Below are positions 1 to 6,184 of a stretch of 15,490 nucleotides of DNA, piece after piece (within the stretch, counting starts at the first letter, position 1; every line of letters begins with the position of its first letter). Location: NCBI GenBank assembly GCA_946887025.1, contig CAMPJY010000052.1, positions 1-15,490 of the forward strand, read 5' to 3'. The notes beneath the pieces were generated by a model, which saw only the letters and a list, made by a program, of their open reading frames with translations, did no database searches and was not told where the DNA came from. The stretch comes from an uncultured Salinimicrobium sp. GTDB taxonomy: Bacteria; Bacteroidota; Bacteroidia; Flavobacteriales; Flavobacteriaceae. A program made the translations under genes and the position numbers.

Positions 1-31
1 CTGGTTAAGTCCAAGTATAGCTGACAATTGA
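1..31 (+). CDS. metH: Probable C-terminal end of methionine synthase MetH (partial)
   Basis: Reading from base 2, the first codons give WLSPSIADN and then a TGA stop at 29-31. This resembles the usual C-terminal end of cobalamin-dependent methionine synthase, which finishes with a W-L/I-x-P-x-L-x-Y/D type tail. The position immediately upstream of metF fits, because MetH uses the 5-methyl-tetrahydrofolate that MetF makes and the two genes are often adjacent in Flavobacteriia. Only nine residues are visible, so the identity rests mainly on context. An alternative frame from base 1 ends at 22-24 and resembles nothing I recognise. Confidence 0.45.
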   Translation, partial: WLSPSIADN

Positions 32-36
32 GGGGG

Positions 37-85
37 AAATTCCAATAATAAAATTACAAATTACAAATTCCAAAATCCAAATTCC
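37..85. repeat. Seven-base-period AT-rich tandem repeat between metH and metF
   Basis: From 37 to 85 the sequence runs in register as seven 7-base units: aaattcc, aataata, aaattac, aaattac, aaattcc, aaaatcc, aaattcc. The second unit is the most degenerate. The array fills the spacer between the probable metH stop and the metF start. Its 7-base period does not match the DNA helical repeat, so phased A-tract bending is not the obvious explanation. I recall similar heptad arrays in flavobacterial intergenic regions, but no function can be read from this copy. Confidence 0.7.
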
Positions 86-115
86 AATTAAAAATACATA
101 GTGCTGACAAATTCA

Positions 116-1072
116 ATGAAAGTAACCGAACATATAGAAGCCGCCAAAGGTAAAACCCTCTTCTCTTTTGAAATTCTGCCCCCGCTCAAAGGGCAACATG
201 TACAATCCATTTTTGACGGCATCGACCCCCTCATGGAATTTAAGCCTCCTTTTATTGATGTCACCTATCACAGGGAAGAATACATCTATAAGGAAAAGGA
301 AAATGGACTTCTGGAAAAACGTATCGTACGGAAGCGTCCCGGGACTGTAGGTATCTGTGCGGCGATACAAAGTAAATACGGAATTGATGCCGTGCCTCAT
401 ATTCTATGTGGTGGATTTAACAAGGAGGACACTGAGAATTTTTTAATAGATCTCAACTTTCTGGGCATTAAAAATGTGATGGCTCTCCGCGGTGATATGG
501 TAAAGAGCGAATTGTATTTTAAACCGGAGGTCAATGGGAATTTCTTTGCCAATGATCTTGTCTCCCAGATCAGGGAAATGAACCAGGGAAAATATCTGGA
601 AGAAACTCTGGAGGATGGTTGTGCGACTGATTTTTGTATAGGAGTGGCGGGTTACCCTGAAAAACATATGGAGGCCCCAAGTCTCGAAAAAGATATCGAA
701 AGATTAAAAGCCAAGGTGGCAGCCGGAGCAGAATATGTGGTGACCCAGATGTTTTTTGATAACCAGAAGTTTTTTGAATTTGTGGAAAAGTGCCGGGAAA
801 GGGGTATCACAATTCCCATTATTCCAGGATTAAAGCCTCTGGCATCCAAAAACCAGTTAAGCACCATTCCTCATCGCTTTCATGTCGATCTACCCGATGC
901 TCTGGTGCATGAGGTGGAAAAATGCAGGAATAACGAGGCTGTCAGGCAGGTGGGTATAGAATGGGGCATCGAGCAGAGCCGGGAATTAATTGCTGCGGGG
1001 GTGCCGGTGCTACACTATTATTCAATGGGGAAAAGCCATAATATCAGGGAAATTGCCGCCGCTGTTTTTTAA
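116..1072 (+). CDS. metF: Methylenetetrahydrofolate reductase [NAD(P)H]
   Basis: Flavoenzyme that reduces 5,10-methylene-tetrahydrofolate to 5-methyl-tetrahydrofolate in the cytoplasm, supplying the methyl group for methionine synthesis. The 318-residue protein is of normal family length and has the FAD-dependent TIM-barrel hallmarks. These are FSFEILPP, with Glu19 at the catalytic position (Glu28 in E. coli); DVTY, with Thr50; PHILCGG, with His95; LRGD, with Asp127 (E. coli Asp120, flavin-tuning); and the TQMFFD strand near residue 210. I chose ATG 116 because the protein then begins MKVTEHI, directly before the conserved core. A GTG at 101 in frame would only add five residues that do not look conserved. 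It probably belongs with the upstream metH as one transcription unit. The downstream gene has its own promoter-like box. Confidence 0.95.
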   Translation: MKVTEHIEAAKGKTLFSFEILPPLKGQHVQSIFDGIDPLMEFKPPFIDVTYHREEYIYKEKENGLLEKRIVRKRPGTVGICAAIQSKYGIDAVPHILCGGFNKEDTENFLIDLNFLGIKNVMALRGDMVKSELYFKPEVNGNFFANDLVSQIREMNQGKYLEETLEDGCATDFCIGVAGYPEKHMEAPSLEKDIERLKAKVAAGAEYVVTQMFFDNQKFFEFVEKCRERGITIPIIPGLKPLASKNQLSTIPHRFHVDLPDALVHEVEKCRNNEAVRQVGIEWGIEQSRELIAAGVPVLHYYSMGKSHNIREIAAAVF

Positions 1073-1081
1073 TATTTAAGC

Positions 1082-1089
1082 TACCTTTG
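1082..1089 (+). promoter_or_regulatory. Bacteroidota -7 promoter box abutting the PagL-like gene
   Basis: TACCTTTG matches the Bacteroidota -7 consensus TAnnTTTG exactly and ends only six bases before the ATG at 1096. The implied transcription start is within a few bases of the start codon, giving a leaderless or nearly leaderless mRNA. The upstream -33 TTG is weak: the nearest is at 1053-1055, 26 bases away, slightly beyond the usual 17-23. Confidence 0.5.
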
Positions 1090-1095
1090 GGCGGT

Positions 1096-2187
1096 ATGAA
1101 GTATTTTTTGTGCTCCCTGTTTTTTTTATCCTTTACGCTGCTTTCTGCCCAGGAAAAGAATTCCTATTCTCTTGAAGCAAATTATTTCTACGGTAATATT
1201 CTGGAGCACAATCCTCATATCGGGCATCTTATTACCCATCATCCGGAAGGCCTGTTGCTGAGTCTGAATAAAAAAACCTTTGGCGAAGACGCCTGGGAAG
1301 CGCGATATAATTACCCTGATGTCGGCTATACCTTCAGCTATCAGGATCTGAAGAACACTTATTTAGGAGAAAATTATGGCCTCTATGCTCATCTGGGATT
1401 CTATTTTCTCAATAGAAATCTCAAATTAAAAGTGGGGCAGGGCCTGGCCTATGCGACCAATCCTTATCATCCGGATGAGAACTATATTAATAATGCCTAT
1501 GGCTCCAGGATCCTTAGTTCCACCTTTTTCAGCGGGAATTTTATAAAGGAGAACCTCTTTGGGGGAATTGGGTTTCAGGCAGGATTTTCACTGGTACATT
1601 ATTCAAATGCGGATTTTAAATCCCCCAATAACAGCACCAATACCATTGCTTTCAACGCAGGGCTGAATTACCTGTTCAATTCTGAGATGGAGAGAACTTA
1701 CATACCCGCAGAAAAGGAAGACTATTCAGAACCTTTGCGTTACAATTTTGTCTTGCGCGGGGGCTTCAATACCATTGGGATCATTGGTTCAGAATCCTAT
1801 CCTTTTTTAACACTGTCTGCCTATGCAGATAAAAGGATCAACAGGAAGAGCACTTTCCAGGGGGGTGCTGAATTCTTTTTGTCAAGAGCGTTGGAGGAAT
1901 TTATCTACTATCAGTCGGTTACCTTTCCTTTTGGAGAGACTGAAGGAAATGAGGACGCAAAGAGGCTGGGGATTTTCCTTGGACATCAGCTCACTTTCAG
2001 GAAGCTTTCGCTGATCACCCATCTGGGATATTACGTGTATTATCCGTATGATAATTACGTCGAAAGGGTATACAACAGGATTGGCCTACAGCGCAGTATT
2101 TACAAAGATCTTTTCGGTTCGGTGACAGTGCGCTCCCATTGGGCCAACGCGGAAGCCGTGGAATTCTCAATTGGATACAGGTTATGA
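1096..2187 (+). CDS. PagL-like acyloxyacyl hydrolase family outer-membrane beta-barrel
   Basis: This 363-residue protein starts with a signal peptide (residues 1-19, ending LLSAQ). The rest is rich in alternating aromatic and hydrophobic strands typical of an outer-membrane barrel. Residues 164-178 carry the lipid A 3-O-deacylase signature GFSLVHYSNADFKSP, with His168, Ser170 and Asn171 matching the catalytic H-x-S-N of PagL. PagL removes the 3-linked acyl chain from lipid A in the outer membrane. The position of the third triad residue, Glu 14 residues after the His in Pseudomonas PagL, is Asn182 here, so activity is uncertain. The protein is about twice the length of PagL itself, with a second block of strand-like repeats after residue 215, as often seen in Bacteroidota members. 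ATG 1096 is preferred to TTG 1087 because it starts the signal peptide cleanly. It overlaps the next gene by ATGA. Confidence 0.75.
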   Translation: MKYFLCSLFFLSFTLLSAQEKNSYSLEANYFYGNILEHNPHIGHLITHHPEGLLLSLNKKTFGEDAWEARYNYPDVGYTFSYQDLKNTYLGENYGLYAHLGFYFLNRNLKLKVGQGLAYATNPYHPDENYINNAYGSRILSSTFFSGNFIKENLFGGIGFQAGFSLVHYSNADFKSPNNSTNTIAFNAGLNYLFNSEMERTYIPAEKEDYSEPLRYNFVLRGGFNTIGIIGSESYPFLTLSAYADKRINRKSTFQGGAEFFLSRALEEFIYYQSVTFPFGETEGNEDAKRLGIFLGHQLTFRKLSLITHLGYYVYYPYDNYVERVYNRIGLQRSIYKDLFGSVTVRSHWANAEAVEFSIGYRL

Positions 2188-2936
2188 GGAAATTGTTCTA
2201 TTTGGCATTACTGGGATTTTTTTTCGTGGCCTGTGACAAAGAGGATGCACCTGATTGTTTTCAGACAGTTGGAGATATGGTCTCTCAGGAAGTGAAGGTG
2301 GAGCCTTTTCATGAACTCATAGTATACAAGGGAATAAAGCTTTTCATCCGGCAAGGGGAGGAACAAAAGGTTATTATAGAATCAGGGAAAAACCTGATTG
2401 GGGAGATAAGTGCTGAGGTGGAGGATGGAAGACTGAGTCTTAGGAATTCCAATGGCTGTAACCTGTTCAGGGATTATAATGTGACAAAAGTCTATGTTAC
2501 CGTACCTGATCTTAGCTGGCTTCAGAACGCCGGGAACAATGCAATAGAAGGGATTGGGGAACTCCATTTTCCCGAGATCTGGCTGAGGGCCTACGACCAG
2601 GAGAATATTTCGGAGATCTATACGATCGGGGATTTTAAGCTTAATCTGGTGTCCGAGAGTATAAGGATCACCAGTGACAACTATTCGCATTTTTTCCTAT
2701 CCGGCAGTACAGGCTACCTTGATGCTTATTTTGCTGCTGGGGATGGTCGTCTGGAGGCTGCCGACCTCATTGCCCAAACCGTGGAGATCCAGCATCGGGG
2801 AACAAATAAACTGATCGTAAATCCGCAGCAGGTGCTAAAAGGAGAGATCAGGAGCACCGGGGATGTGATTTCAGTCAACCGGCCACCGGTTGTGGATATA
2901 GAAACCTTTTATACCGGGAGTTTAATATTCGAATAA
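2184..2936 (+). CDS. DUF2807 (head GIN domain) lipoprotein, possibly surface exposed
   Basis: A 250-residue lipoprotein. The signal peptide (1-16) is followed by Cys17 in FFFVAC, a usable lipobox. The residues after the cysteine, DKED, fit the lipoprotein export signal described in Flavobacteriia (Lys followed by two acidic residues), which would send the protein to the cell surface. The rest fits the DUF2807/head GIN domain: an N-terminal strand pair (FHELIVYKGIKLFIRQG), a middle built of short right-handed repeats each giving one strand and turn, and a C-terminal strand of the form GDVISVNRPPVVDIE. This domain is a beta-solenoid, often called a putative auto-transporter adhesin head; its function is unproven. 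The start codon overlaps the stop of the PagL-like gene (ATGA at 2184-2187), implying translational coupling. It ends 16 bases from the convergent gldA with no visible terminator hairpin. Confidence 0.8.
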   Translation: MRKLFYLALLGFFFVACDKEDAPDCFQTVGDMVSQEVKVEPFHELIVYKGIKLFIRQGEEQKVIIESGKNLIGEISAEVEDGRLSLRNSNGCNLFRDYNVTKVYVTVPDLSWLQNAGNNAIEGIGELHFPEIWLRAYDQENISEIYTIGDFKLNLVSESIRITSDNYSHFFLSGSTGYLDAYFAAGDGRLEAADLIAQTVEIQHRGTNKLIVNPQQVLKGEIRSTGDVISVNRPPVVDIETFYTGSLIFE

Positions 2937-2952
2937 CCGAATTACTTTTAAA

Positions 2953-3864
2953 TTAGGTTGCAGCCCTCTCTGGCAGCGTAAGTTCTGAAAACAGGTTCTC
3001 CAGATTTTTATTCTTCCTGTTCAGCTGTAAGATCTTCAGGCCATTATCATGGGCAAAATCGAATACCACTGCTCTCATGTCCTCCTTGTTTTCGAAAGAG
3101 AGTTCATAAACAAACCCAATGATATTGATGACGGAAACCAGATGAGGCAGGCGCTGCAGCGCTATTTCTTCCACCCGGTAGTCAAACTCCACTTCGATTA
3201 TTTGCTGCTTGTCATCCCTTAGATCCGAGAGCTTTTTATCGGCCACTATTTTTCCTTTGTTGATGATGATCACCCGCTCGCAGAGGGCCTCCACCTCCCG
3301 CATGATATGAGTGGAGAGGAAGATGGTTTTTTCTTTTCCGGCTTTTTTTATCAGCTCCCTTATTTCCACCAGTTGATTCGGGTCAAGGCCAGTGGTGGGT
3401 TCATCCAGGATCAGGACCTGGGGGTCGTGTAGTAAGGCATTCGCCAGGCCTACTCTCTGTCGGTAACCTTTGGAAAGCTGATGGATCCTTTTATTGGCTT
3501 CAGGAGCCAGGCCTGTTTGAGTAATTACTTCTTCGATGCGAGATTTGTCCACCTTATAGATGGATGCGTTAAAGCCAAGATATTCTCGAACATACATTTC
3601 CGTGTACAGGGAATTGTGTTCGGGAAGATAGCCGACACTTTTCTGAGCCTCCAGGGTTTCTTCTTCCACCAAAAATTCATTTACTGTGGCGTTCCCTTCT
3701 GAAGGTTTGAGGTAGCCGGTAAGGATCTTCATCAATGTGGATTTTCCTGCCCCGTTCGGACCAAGAAATCCCACGATTTCACCTTTTTTAATGGAAAAGT
3801 CAACATTGTCAAGAGCCTTCTGGCTGCCGTAATATTTGGAAATTCCTTTGACGGAAATAGACAT
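2953..3864 (-). CDS. gldA: Gliding-motility ABC transporter ATP-binding protein GldA
   Basis: A 303-residue cytoplasmic ABC ATPase. Visible motifs are Walker A GPNGAGKS (35-42), the GYLPE loop in place of the Q-loop (79-82), the signature LSKGYRQ (130-136), Walker B LILDEP followed by TTGLDPNQ (151-164), and the switch His186 in STH. The 90-residue C-terminal tail after the ATPase core is typical of GldA rather than of generic drug-export ATPases. In Flavobacterium johnsoniae GldA works with the membrane proteins GldF and GldG and is required for gliding. gldA is commonly unlinked to gldFG, as here, where no permease gene is adjacent. It is transcribed away from the aromatic operon. A closely related ABC-2 type ATPase of another role cannot be fully excluded from motifs alone. 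Confidence 0.88.
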   Translation of the reverse strand: MSISVKGISKYYGSQKALDNVDFSIKKGEIVGFLGPNGAGKSTLMKILTGYLKPSEGNATVNEFLVEEETLEAQKSVGYLPEHNSLYTEMYVREYLGFNASIYKVDKSRIEEVITQTGLAPEANKRIHQLSKGYRQRVGLANALLHDPQVLILDEPTTGLDPNQLVEIRELIKKAGKEKTIFLSTHIMREVEALCERVIIINKGKIVADKKLSDLRDDKQQIIEVEFDYRVEEIALQRLPHLVSVINIIGFVYELSFENKEDMRAVVFDFAHDNGLKILQLNRKNKNLENLFSELTLPERAAT

Positions 3865-3878
3865 AGCATCGGTTTTTT

Positions 3879-3886
3879 CAAAAATA
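3879..3886 (-). promoter_or_regulatory. Candidate gldA -7 promoter box
   Basis: On the minus strand this reads TATTTTTG, an exact TAnnTTTG match, 14 bases before the gldA ATG. No good TTG lies 17-23 bases upstream of it, so it is only a candidate. It would give a very short 5' untranslated region. Confidence 0.35.
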
Positions 3887-3985
3887 AGAAGAATCCGCCA
3901 AGCCCTGACAGGTTTGGAAAGTTTCTTGGAGGTTTTTAAATATACAAAGAGCAGAAAAATCTTTGACAGAGCTCTTTCAGGACTC

Positions 3986-4015
3986 TTTTCCCGAAAACGT
4001 TCTCGTTAATTTTTG
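3986..4015 (+). promoter_or_regulatory. Weak candidate promoter of the pheA leader transcript
   Basis: AATTTTTG at 4008-4015 is one mismatch from TAnnTTTG (TA is present one base further upstream). TTTT at 3986-3989 lies 18 bases before it, at the spacing of the -33 element. The expected transcript start near 4020 would leave about 55 bases before the leader-peptide ATG. No better match occurs between gldA and the leader peptide. Confidence 0.3.
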
Positions 4016-4074
4016 TAAAAACTTTTCTTTTTCTTTAAAATTAAATACTACATTAGCCATATACAAAACAACGA

Positions 4075-4152
4075 ATGAACAATTTTTCTACCTGGAACGC
4101 TTCTTTTTATTTTTATTTCTATTACGGAGATAAGATCGGGAGCGCCATGTAA
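4075..4152 (+). CDS. Phe/Tyr leader peptide of the aromatic amino acid attenuator
   Basis: A 25-codon open frame from ATG 4075 to TAA 4150-4152. It contains Phe at codons 4, 11, 13 and 15 and Tyr at codons 12, 14, 16 and 17, so codons 11-17 read FYFYFYY, plus a single Trp at codon 7. Eight of 25 residues are the end products of the operon that follows. It sits 21 bases upstream of an intrinsic terminator stem, and 65 bases separate its stop from the pheA ATG. This is the classical layout of a ribosome-sensed leader: shortage of Phe-tRNA or Tyr-tRNA would stall the ribosome in the run, while free passage would bring it to the stop codon over the antiterminator bases. The run is too regular to be chance, and the peptide itself probably has no further function. 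No clear Shine-Dalgarno precedes it, as is usual in this phylum. Confidence 0.88.
   Translation: MNNFSTWNASFYFYFYYGDKIGSAM
4098..4144 (+). promoter_or_regulatory. Predicted protector (1:2) hairpin of the attenuator
   Basis: CGCTTCT at 4098-4104 can pair with GGGAGCG at 4138-4144 (seven pairs, two of them G-U). The loop is 33 bases and contains almost the whole FYFYFYY codon run. A ribosome stalled in the run would cover the 5' arm and release the 3' arm. With no ribosome, or one that has passed and left, this hairpin would sequester the antiterminator bases and favour termination. Deduced by eye without energy calculation. Confidence 0.5.
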
Positions 4153-4183
4153 TTAAATTAAAATTATAGAACGAAATCCCGAT
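4135..4183 (+). promoter_or_regulatory. Predicted antiterminator (2:3) pairing
   Basis: ATCGGGA at 4135-4141, inside leader codons 21-23, is a perfect complement of TCCCGAT at 4177-4183, which is the core of the terminator 5' arm. The loop is 35 bases. This seven-base pairing is mutually exclusive with the 11-bp terminator stem and overlaps the protector pairing. It would form when a ribosome is held on the Phe/Tyr codons and be masked when the ribosome reaches the leader stop at 4150-4152. Confidence 0.6.
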
Positions 4184-4205
4184 GTCCGCATCGGGATTTT
4201 TTTTT
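4174..4205 (+). terminator. Intrinsic terminator of the pheA attenuator
   Basis: Perfect 11-bp stem: AAATCCCGATG (4174-4184), loop TCCG (4185-4188), CATCGGGATTT (4189-4199). The stem runs into nine consecutive T residues (4197-4205). It lies between the leader peptide and pheA, with the pheA ATG only 12 bases after the T-tract, so it cannot serve an upstream gene (gldA points away). Its placement before a coding gene marks it as conditional. Confidence 0.9.
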
Positions 4206-4217
4206 GCAGTAAAACCA

Positions 4218-5045
4218 ATGGAAGAAAAAATCGCAATTCAGGGAATTAAAGGCTCGTTCCATTATCAGGTAGCCCAGGAATGTTTCGGGCGTGATATTCT
4301 GGTGGACGAATGCAGGACCTTTAAAGGGGTAATTGACAGTCTGCTTTCGGGGAGCTCCACTTCGGCCGTTATGGCAATAGAAAATTCCACGGCTGGTTCC
4401 ATTCTCCCGAATTTTGCCCTGATCGATGAAAATAATATCCGCATCACCGGGGAACATTACATTCCCATTCATATGGATCTGATGGCGGTTCCCGGACAGA
4501 AACTGGAGGATATAACTGAAGTGTACTCGCATCCCATCGCATTGCTGCAGTGCAAGAATTTCTTTGAGGATTTTCCTGAAATGAAATTGATTGAAACCTC
4601 TGATACTGCAGAGGCGGCGAGAAAGATTTCTGAAAAAAGATCCTTAGGCATGGCAGCTATCGCAGGGACAGTAGCAGCAGATTTGTTCGGGCTAGAAATC
4701 CTTTCCTCGGGAATCCACAGTATGAAAAACAACGCTACCCGCTTTCTTATCCTCAATGTTGGAAAAAACGGTGCAGCTCCCGATAAGGTGAACAAAGCCT
4801 CCCTGAAATTTGAACTTGATGATCATCACGGAAGCCTTGCCTCTGTCCTGAACATCCTCAATGACTGCAACCTTAACCTTTCCAAGATACAATCCTTACC
4901 CATAGTGGAAACTCCCTGGAAGTATTCCTTTTTCGTAGATGTAACCTTCAATAAATATGAGGAGTATCAAAAAGCAATGGGAATCGTAAAGGTGCTTACG
5001 GAAGAACTGAAAATATTAGGAGAATACAAAAACAACAGAAAATGA
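4218..5045 (+). CDS. pheA: Prephenate dehydratase with C-terminal ACT domain
   Basis: Converts prephenate to phenylpyruvate, the committed step to phenylalanine. The 275-residue monofunctional protein has the dehydratase domain first, with GIKGSFHYQVA (9-19), ENSTAGS (55-61) and the catalytic TRF motif (174-176). The ACT domain follows (about 192-265), with HGSLASVL (204-211) for the GALV region. The Phe-binding ESRP motif is replaced by QSLP (225-228), a variant I associate with Bacteroidota, so feedback control may differ from the classical enzyme. I chose ATG 4218 because an in-frame ATG at 4182 lies inside the attenuator stem and would add 12 residues encoded by the terminator and its T-tract. 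First gene of the attenuated operon; it overlaps the aminotransferase by ATGA. Confidence 0.95.
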   Translation: MEEKIAIQGIKGSFHYQVAQECFGRDILVDECRTFKGVIDSLLSGSSTSAVMAIENSTAGSILPNFALIDENNIRITGEHYIPIHMDLMAVPGQKLEDITEVYSHPIALLQCKNFFEDFPEMKLIETSDTAEAARKISEKRSLGMAAIAGTVAADLFGLEILSSGIHSMKNNATRFLILNVGKNGAAPDKVNKASLKFELDDHHGSLASVLNILNDCNLNLSKIQSLPIVETPWKYSFFVDVTFNKYEEYQKAMGIVKVLTEELKILGEYKNNRK

Positions 5046-6184
5046 TACAGGCAGAAAGACTCACACAGATCAATGAGTACTACTTTTCGAAAAAACTTGA
5101 AGAGGTACGCGCCCTGGAGGCAGGTGGAAAAGAGATCATCAATCTTGGAATTGGCAGCCCCGATCTTGCGCCACCCGAATCGGTGGTAATGGCTTTAAAC
5201 GCAGCCCTTGGGGATGTGGGGGCACATCAATATCAGCCATATAAGGGGCAATTGAAATTCAGGCAGGCCATCCAGGAATTTTATGCCCAGCATTATTCTG
5301 TGGAACTTGGGGAATCAGAAGTTCTTCCTTTAATGGGGAGCAAGGAAGGCATCCTGCACATTTCCATGGCTTTTTTGAATCATGGGGACCAGGTGCTAAT
5401 CCCAAATCCGGGATATCCAACTTATAAATCCGTGACCGAAATGCTGGGTGCAAAACCTCTGTTATACGATCTTTCTGAGGATAATAACTGGCTGCCCGAT
5501 CTGCAGGCGCTGGAAGAGGAGGATCTTTCAAAAGTAAAGATCATGTGGGTGAATTACCCCCATATGCCTACAGGGGCTTCTGCGACGGAAAAGCTTTTTG
5601 TGGACCTGGTGGAATTCGGAAAGAAACACGATATCCTGATTGTTAATGACAACCCCTACAGTTTCATCCTGAACGATAACCAGCTGAGTATCCTGGCTGT
5701 TCCCGGGGCCTTGGATGTTGCCATGGAACTGAATTCCCTCAGCAAGACCTTCAACATGTCAGGCTGGAGGGTCGGGATGCTCTGTGGGAGTCAGGAACAT
5801 CTGAGTACAGTGTTAAAGGTGAAATCCAATATGGACAGCGGAATGTTCTACCCTTTGCAGATCGGGGCCATTGCCGCACTAAAATTGTCAAAGACCTGGT
5901 TCAAGACCCAGAATGAGATCTACCAGAACAGAAAAGAAAAAATACTTGCCCTGGCCAAAGCACTAAATTGTGTTCCCTCAAGGGACCAGGCGGGAATGTT
6001 CATCTGGGCGAAGGTCCCGGAGGGGGAAACTTCAGAAGGTCTGGTTGAAAAGCTGCTGCACCAATACAGCATCTTTGTTGCTCCCGGCTTTATTTTCGGC
6101 AGCCAGGGAGAGGGTTATATCCGATTTTCCCTTTGTGCCGACGCCGATGTAATAGAAAAAGCTTTAAAAAGAGTCGAGCAATGA
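5042..6184 (+). CDS. PLP-dependent class I/II aminotransferase, probably aromatic
   Basis: A 380-residue fold-type I aminotransferase. Visible features are LGIGSPD (35-41), the NYPHMPTG loop with Asn171, the VNDNPYS strand with Asp203 and Tyr206, the PLP Schiff-base Lys235 in NSLSKTFNMSGWRVG, and the carboxylate-binding Arg361 in IRFSL. Motifs resemble the aspartate/LL-diaminopimelate aminotransferase-like group, so sequence alone does not fix the substrate. Its place between pheA and tyrA, with four-base overlaps on both sides (ATGA at 5042-5045 and 6181-6184), suggests it transaminates phenylpyruvate and 4-hydroxyphenylpyruvate to phenylalanine and tyrosine, using glutamate or aspartate. 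Prephenate amination is a less likely alternative because both keto-acid-producing enzymes flank it. Confidence 0.85.
   Translation: MIQAERLTQINEYYFSKKLEEVRALEAGGKEIINLGIGSPDLAPPESVVMALNAALGDVGAHQYQPYKGQLKFRQAIQEFYAQHYSVELGESEVLPLMGSKEGILHISMAFLNHGDQVLIPNPGYPTYKSVTEMLGAKPLLYDLSEDNNWLPDLQALEEEDLSKVKIMWVNYPHMPTGASATEKLFVDLVEFGKKHDILIVNDNPYSFILNDNQLSILAVPGALDVAMELNSLSKTFNMSGWRVGMLCGSQEHLSTVLKVKSNMDSGMFYPLQIGAIAALKLSKTWFKTQNEIYQNRKEKILALAKALNCVPSRDQAGMFIWAKVPEGETSEGLVEKLLHQYSIFVAPGFIFGSQGEGYIRFSLCADADVIEKALKRVEQ

Larger units (their letters stand above)
3865..4217. other. Regulatory intergenic region between gldA and pheA
   Basis: This 353-base stretch separates two divergent transcription units and has no conventional gene. 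Its left part (3865-4020) holds the gldA start region and a weak candidate promoter for the aromatic operon. Its right part (4075-4205) holds the leader peptide and attenuator listed separately. The part between 4021 and 4074 is AT-rich with pyrimidine tracts and shows no structure I can name; it would be the untranslated start of the leader RNA. Confidence 0.8.

Noticed and set aside
101..115. GTG start for metF at 101
   Set aside because: It adds five residues not typical of the family; ATG 116 gives the usual N-terminus.
1061..1077. T-rich stretch at the end of metF as a terminator
   Set aside because: No stem precedes it; the GC-rich bases upstream have no nearby complement before the T-run.
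3963..3968. TTGACA resembling an E. coli -35 box upstream of pheA
   Set aside because: No TATAAT-like element at 16-18 bases, and this phylum uses TTG/TAnnTTTG promoters.
4182..4217. In-frame upstream ATG for pheA at 4182
   Set aside because: It lies in the 5' arm of the attenuator stem and the 12 added residues would be encoded by the terminator and its T-tract. ATG 4218 begins right at the conserved dehydratase start.
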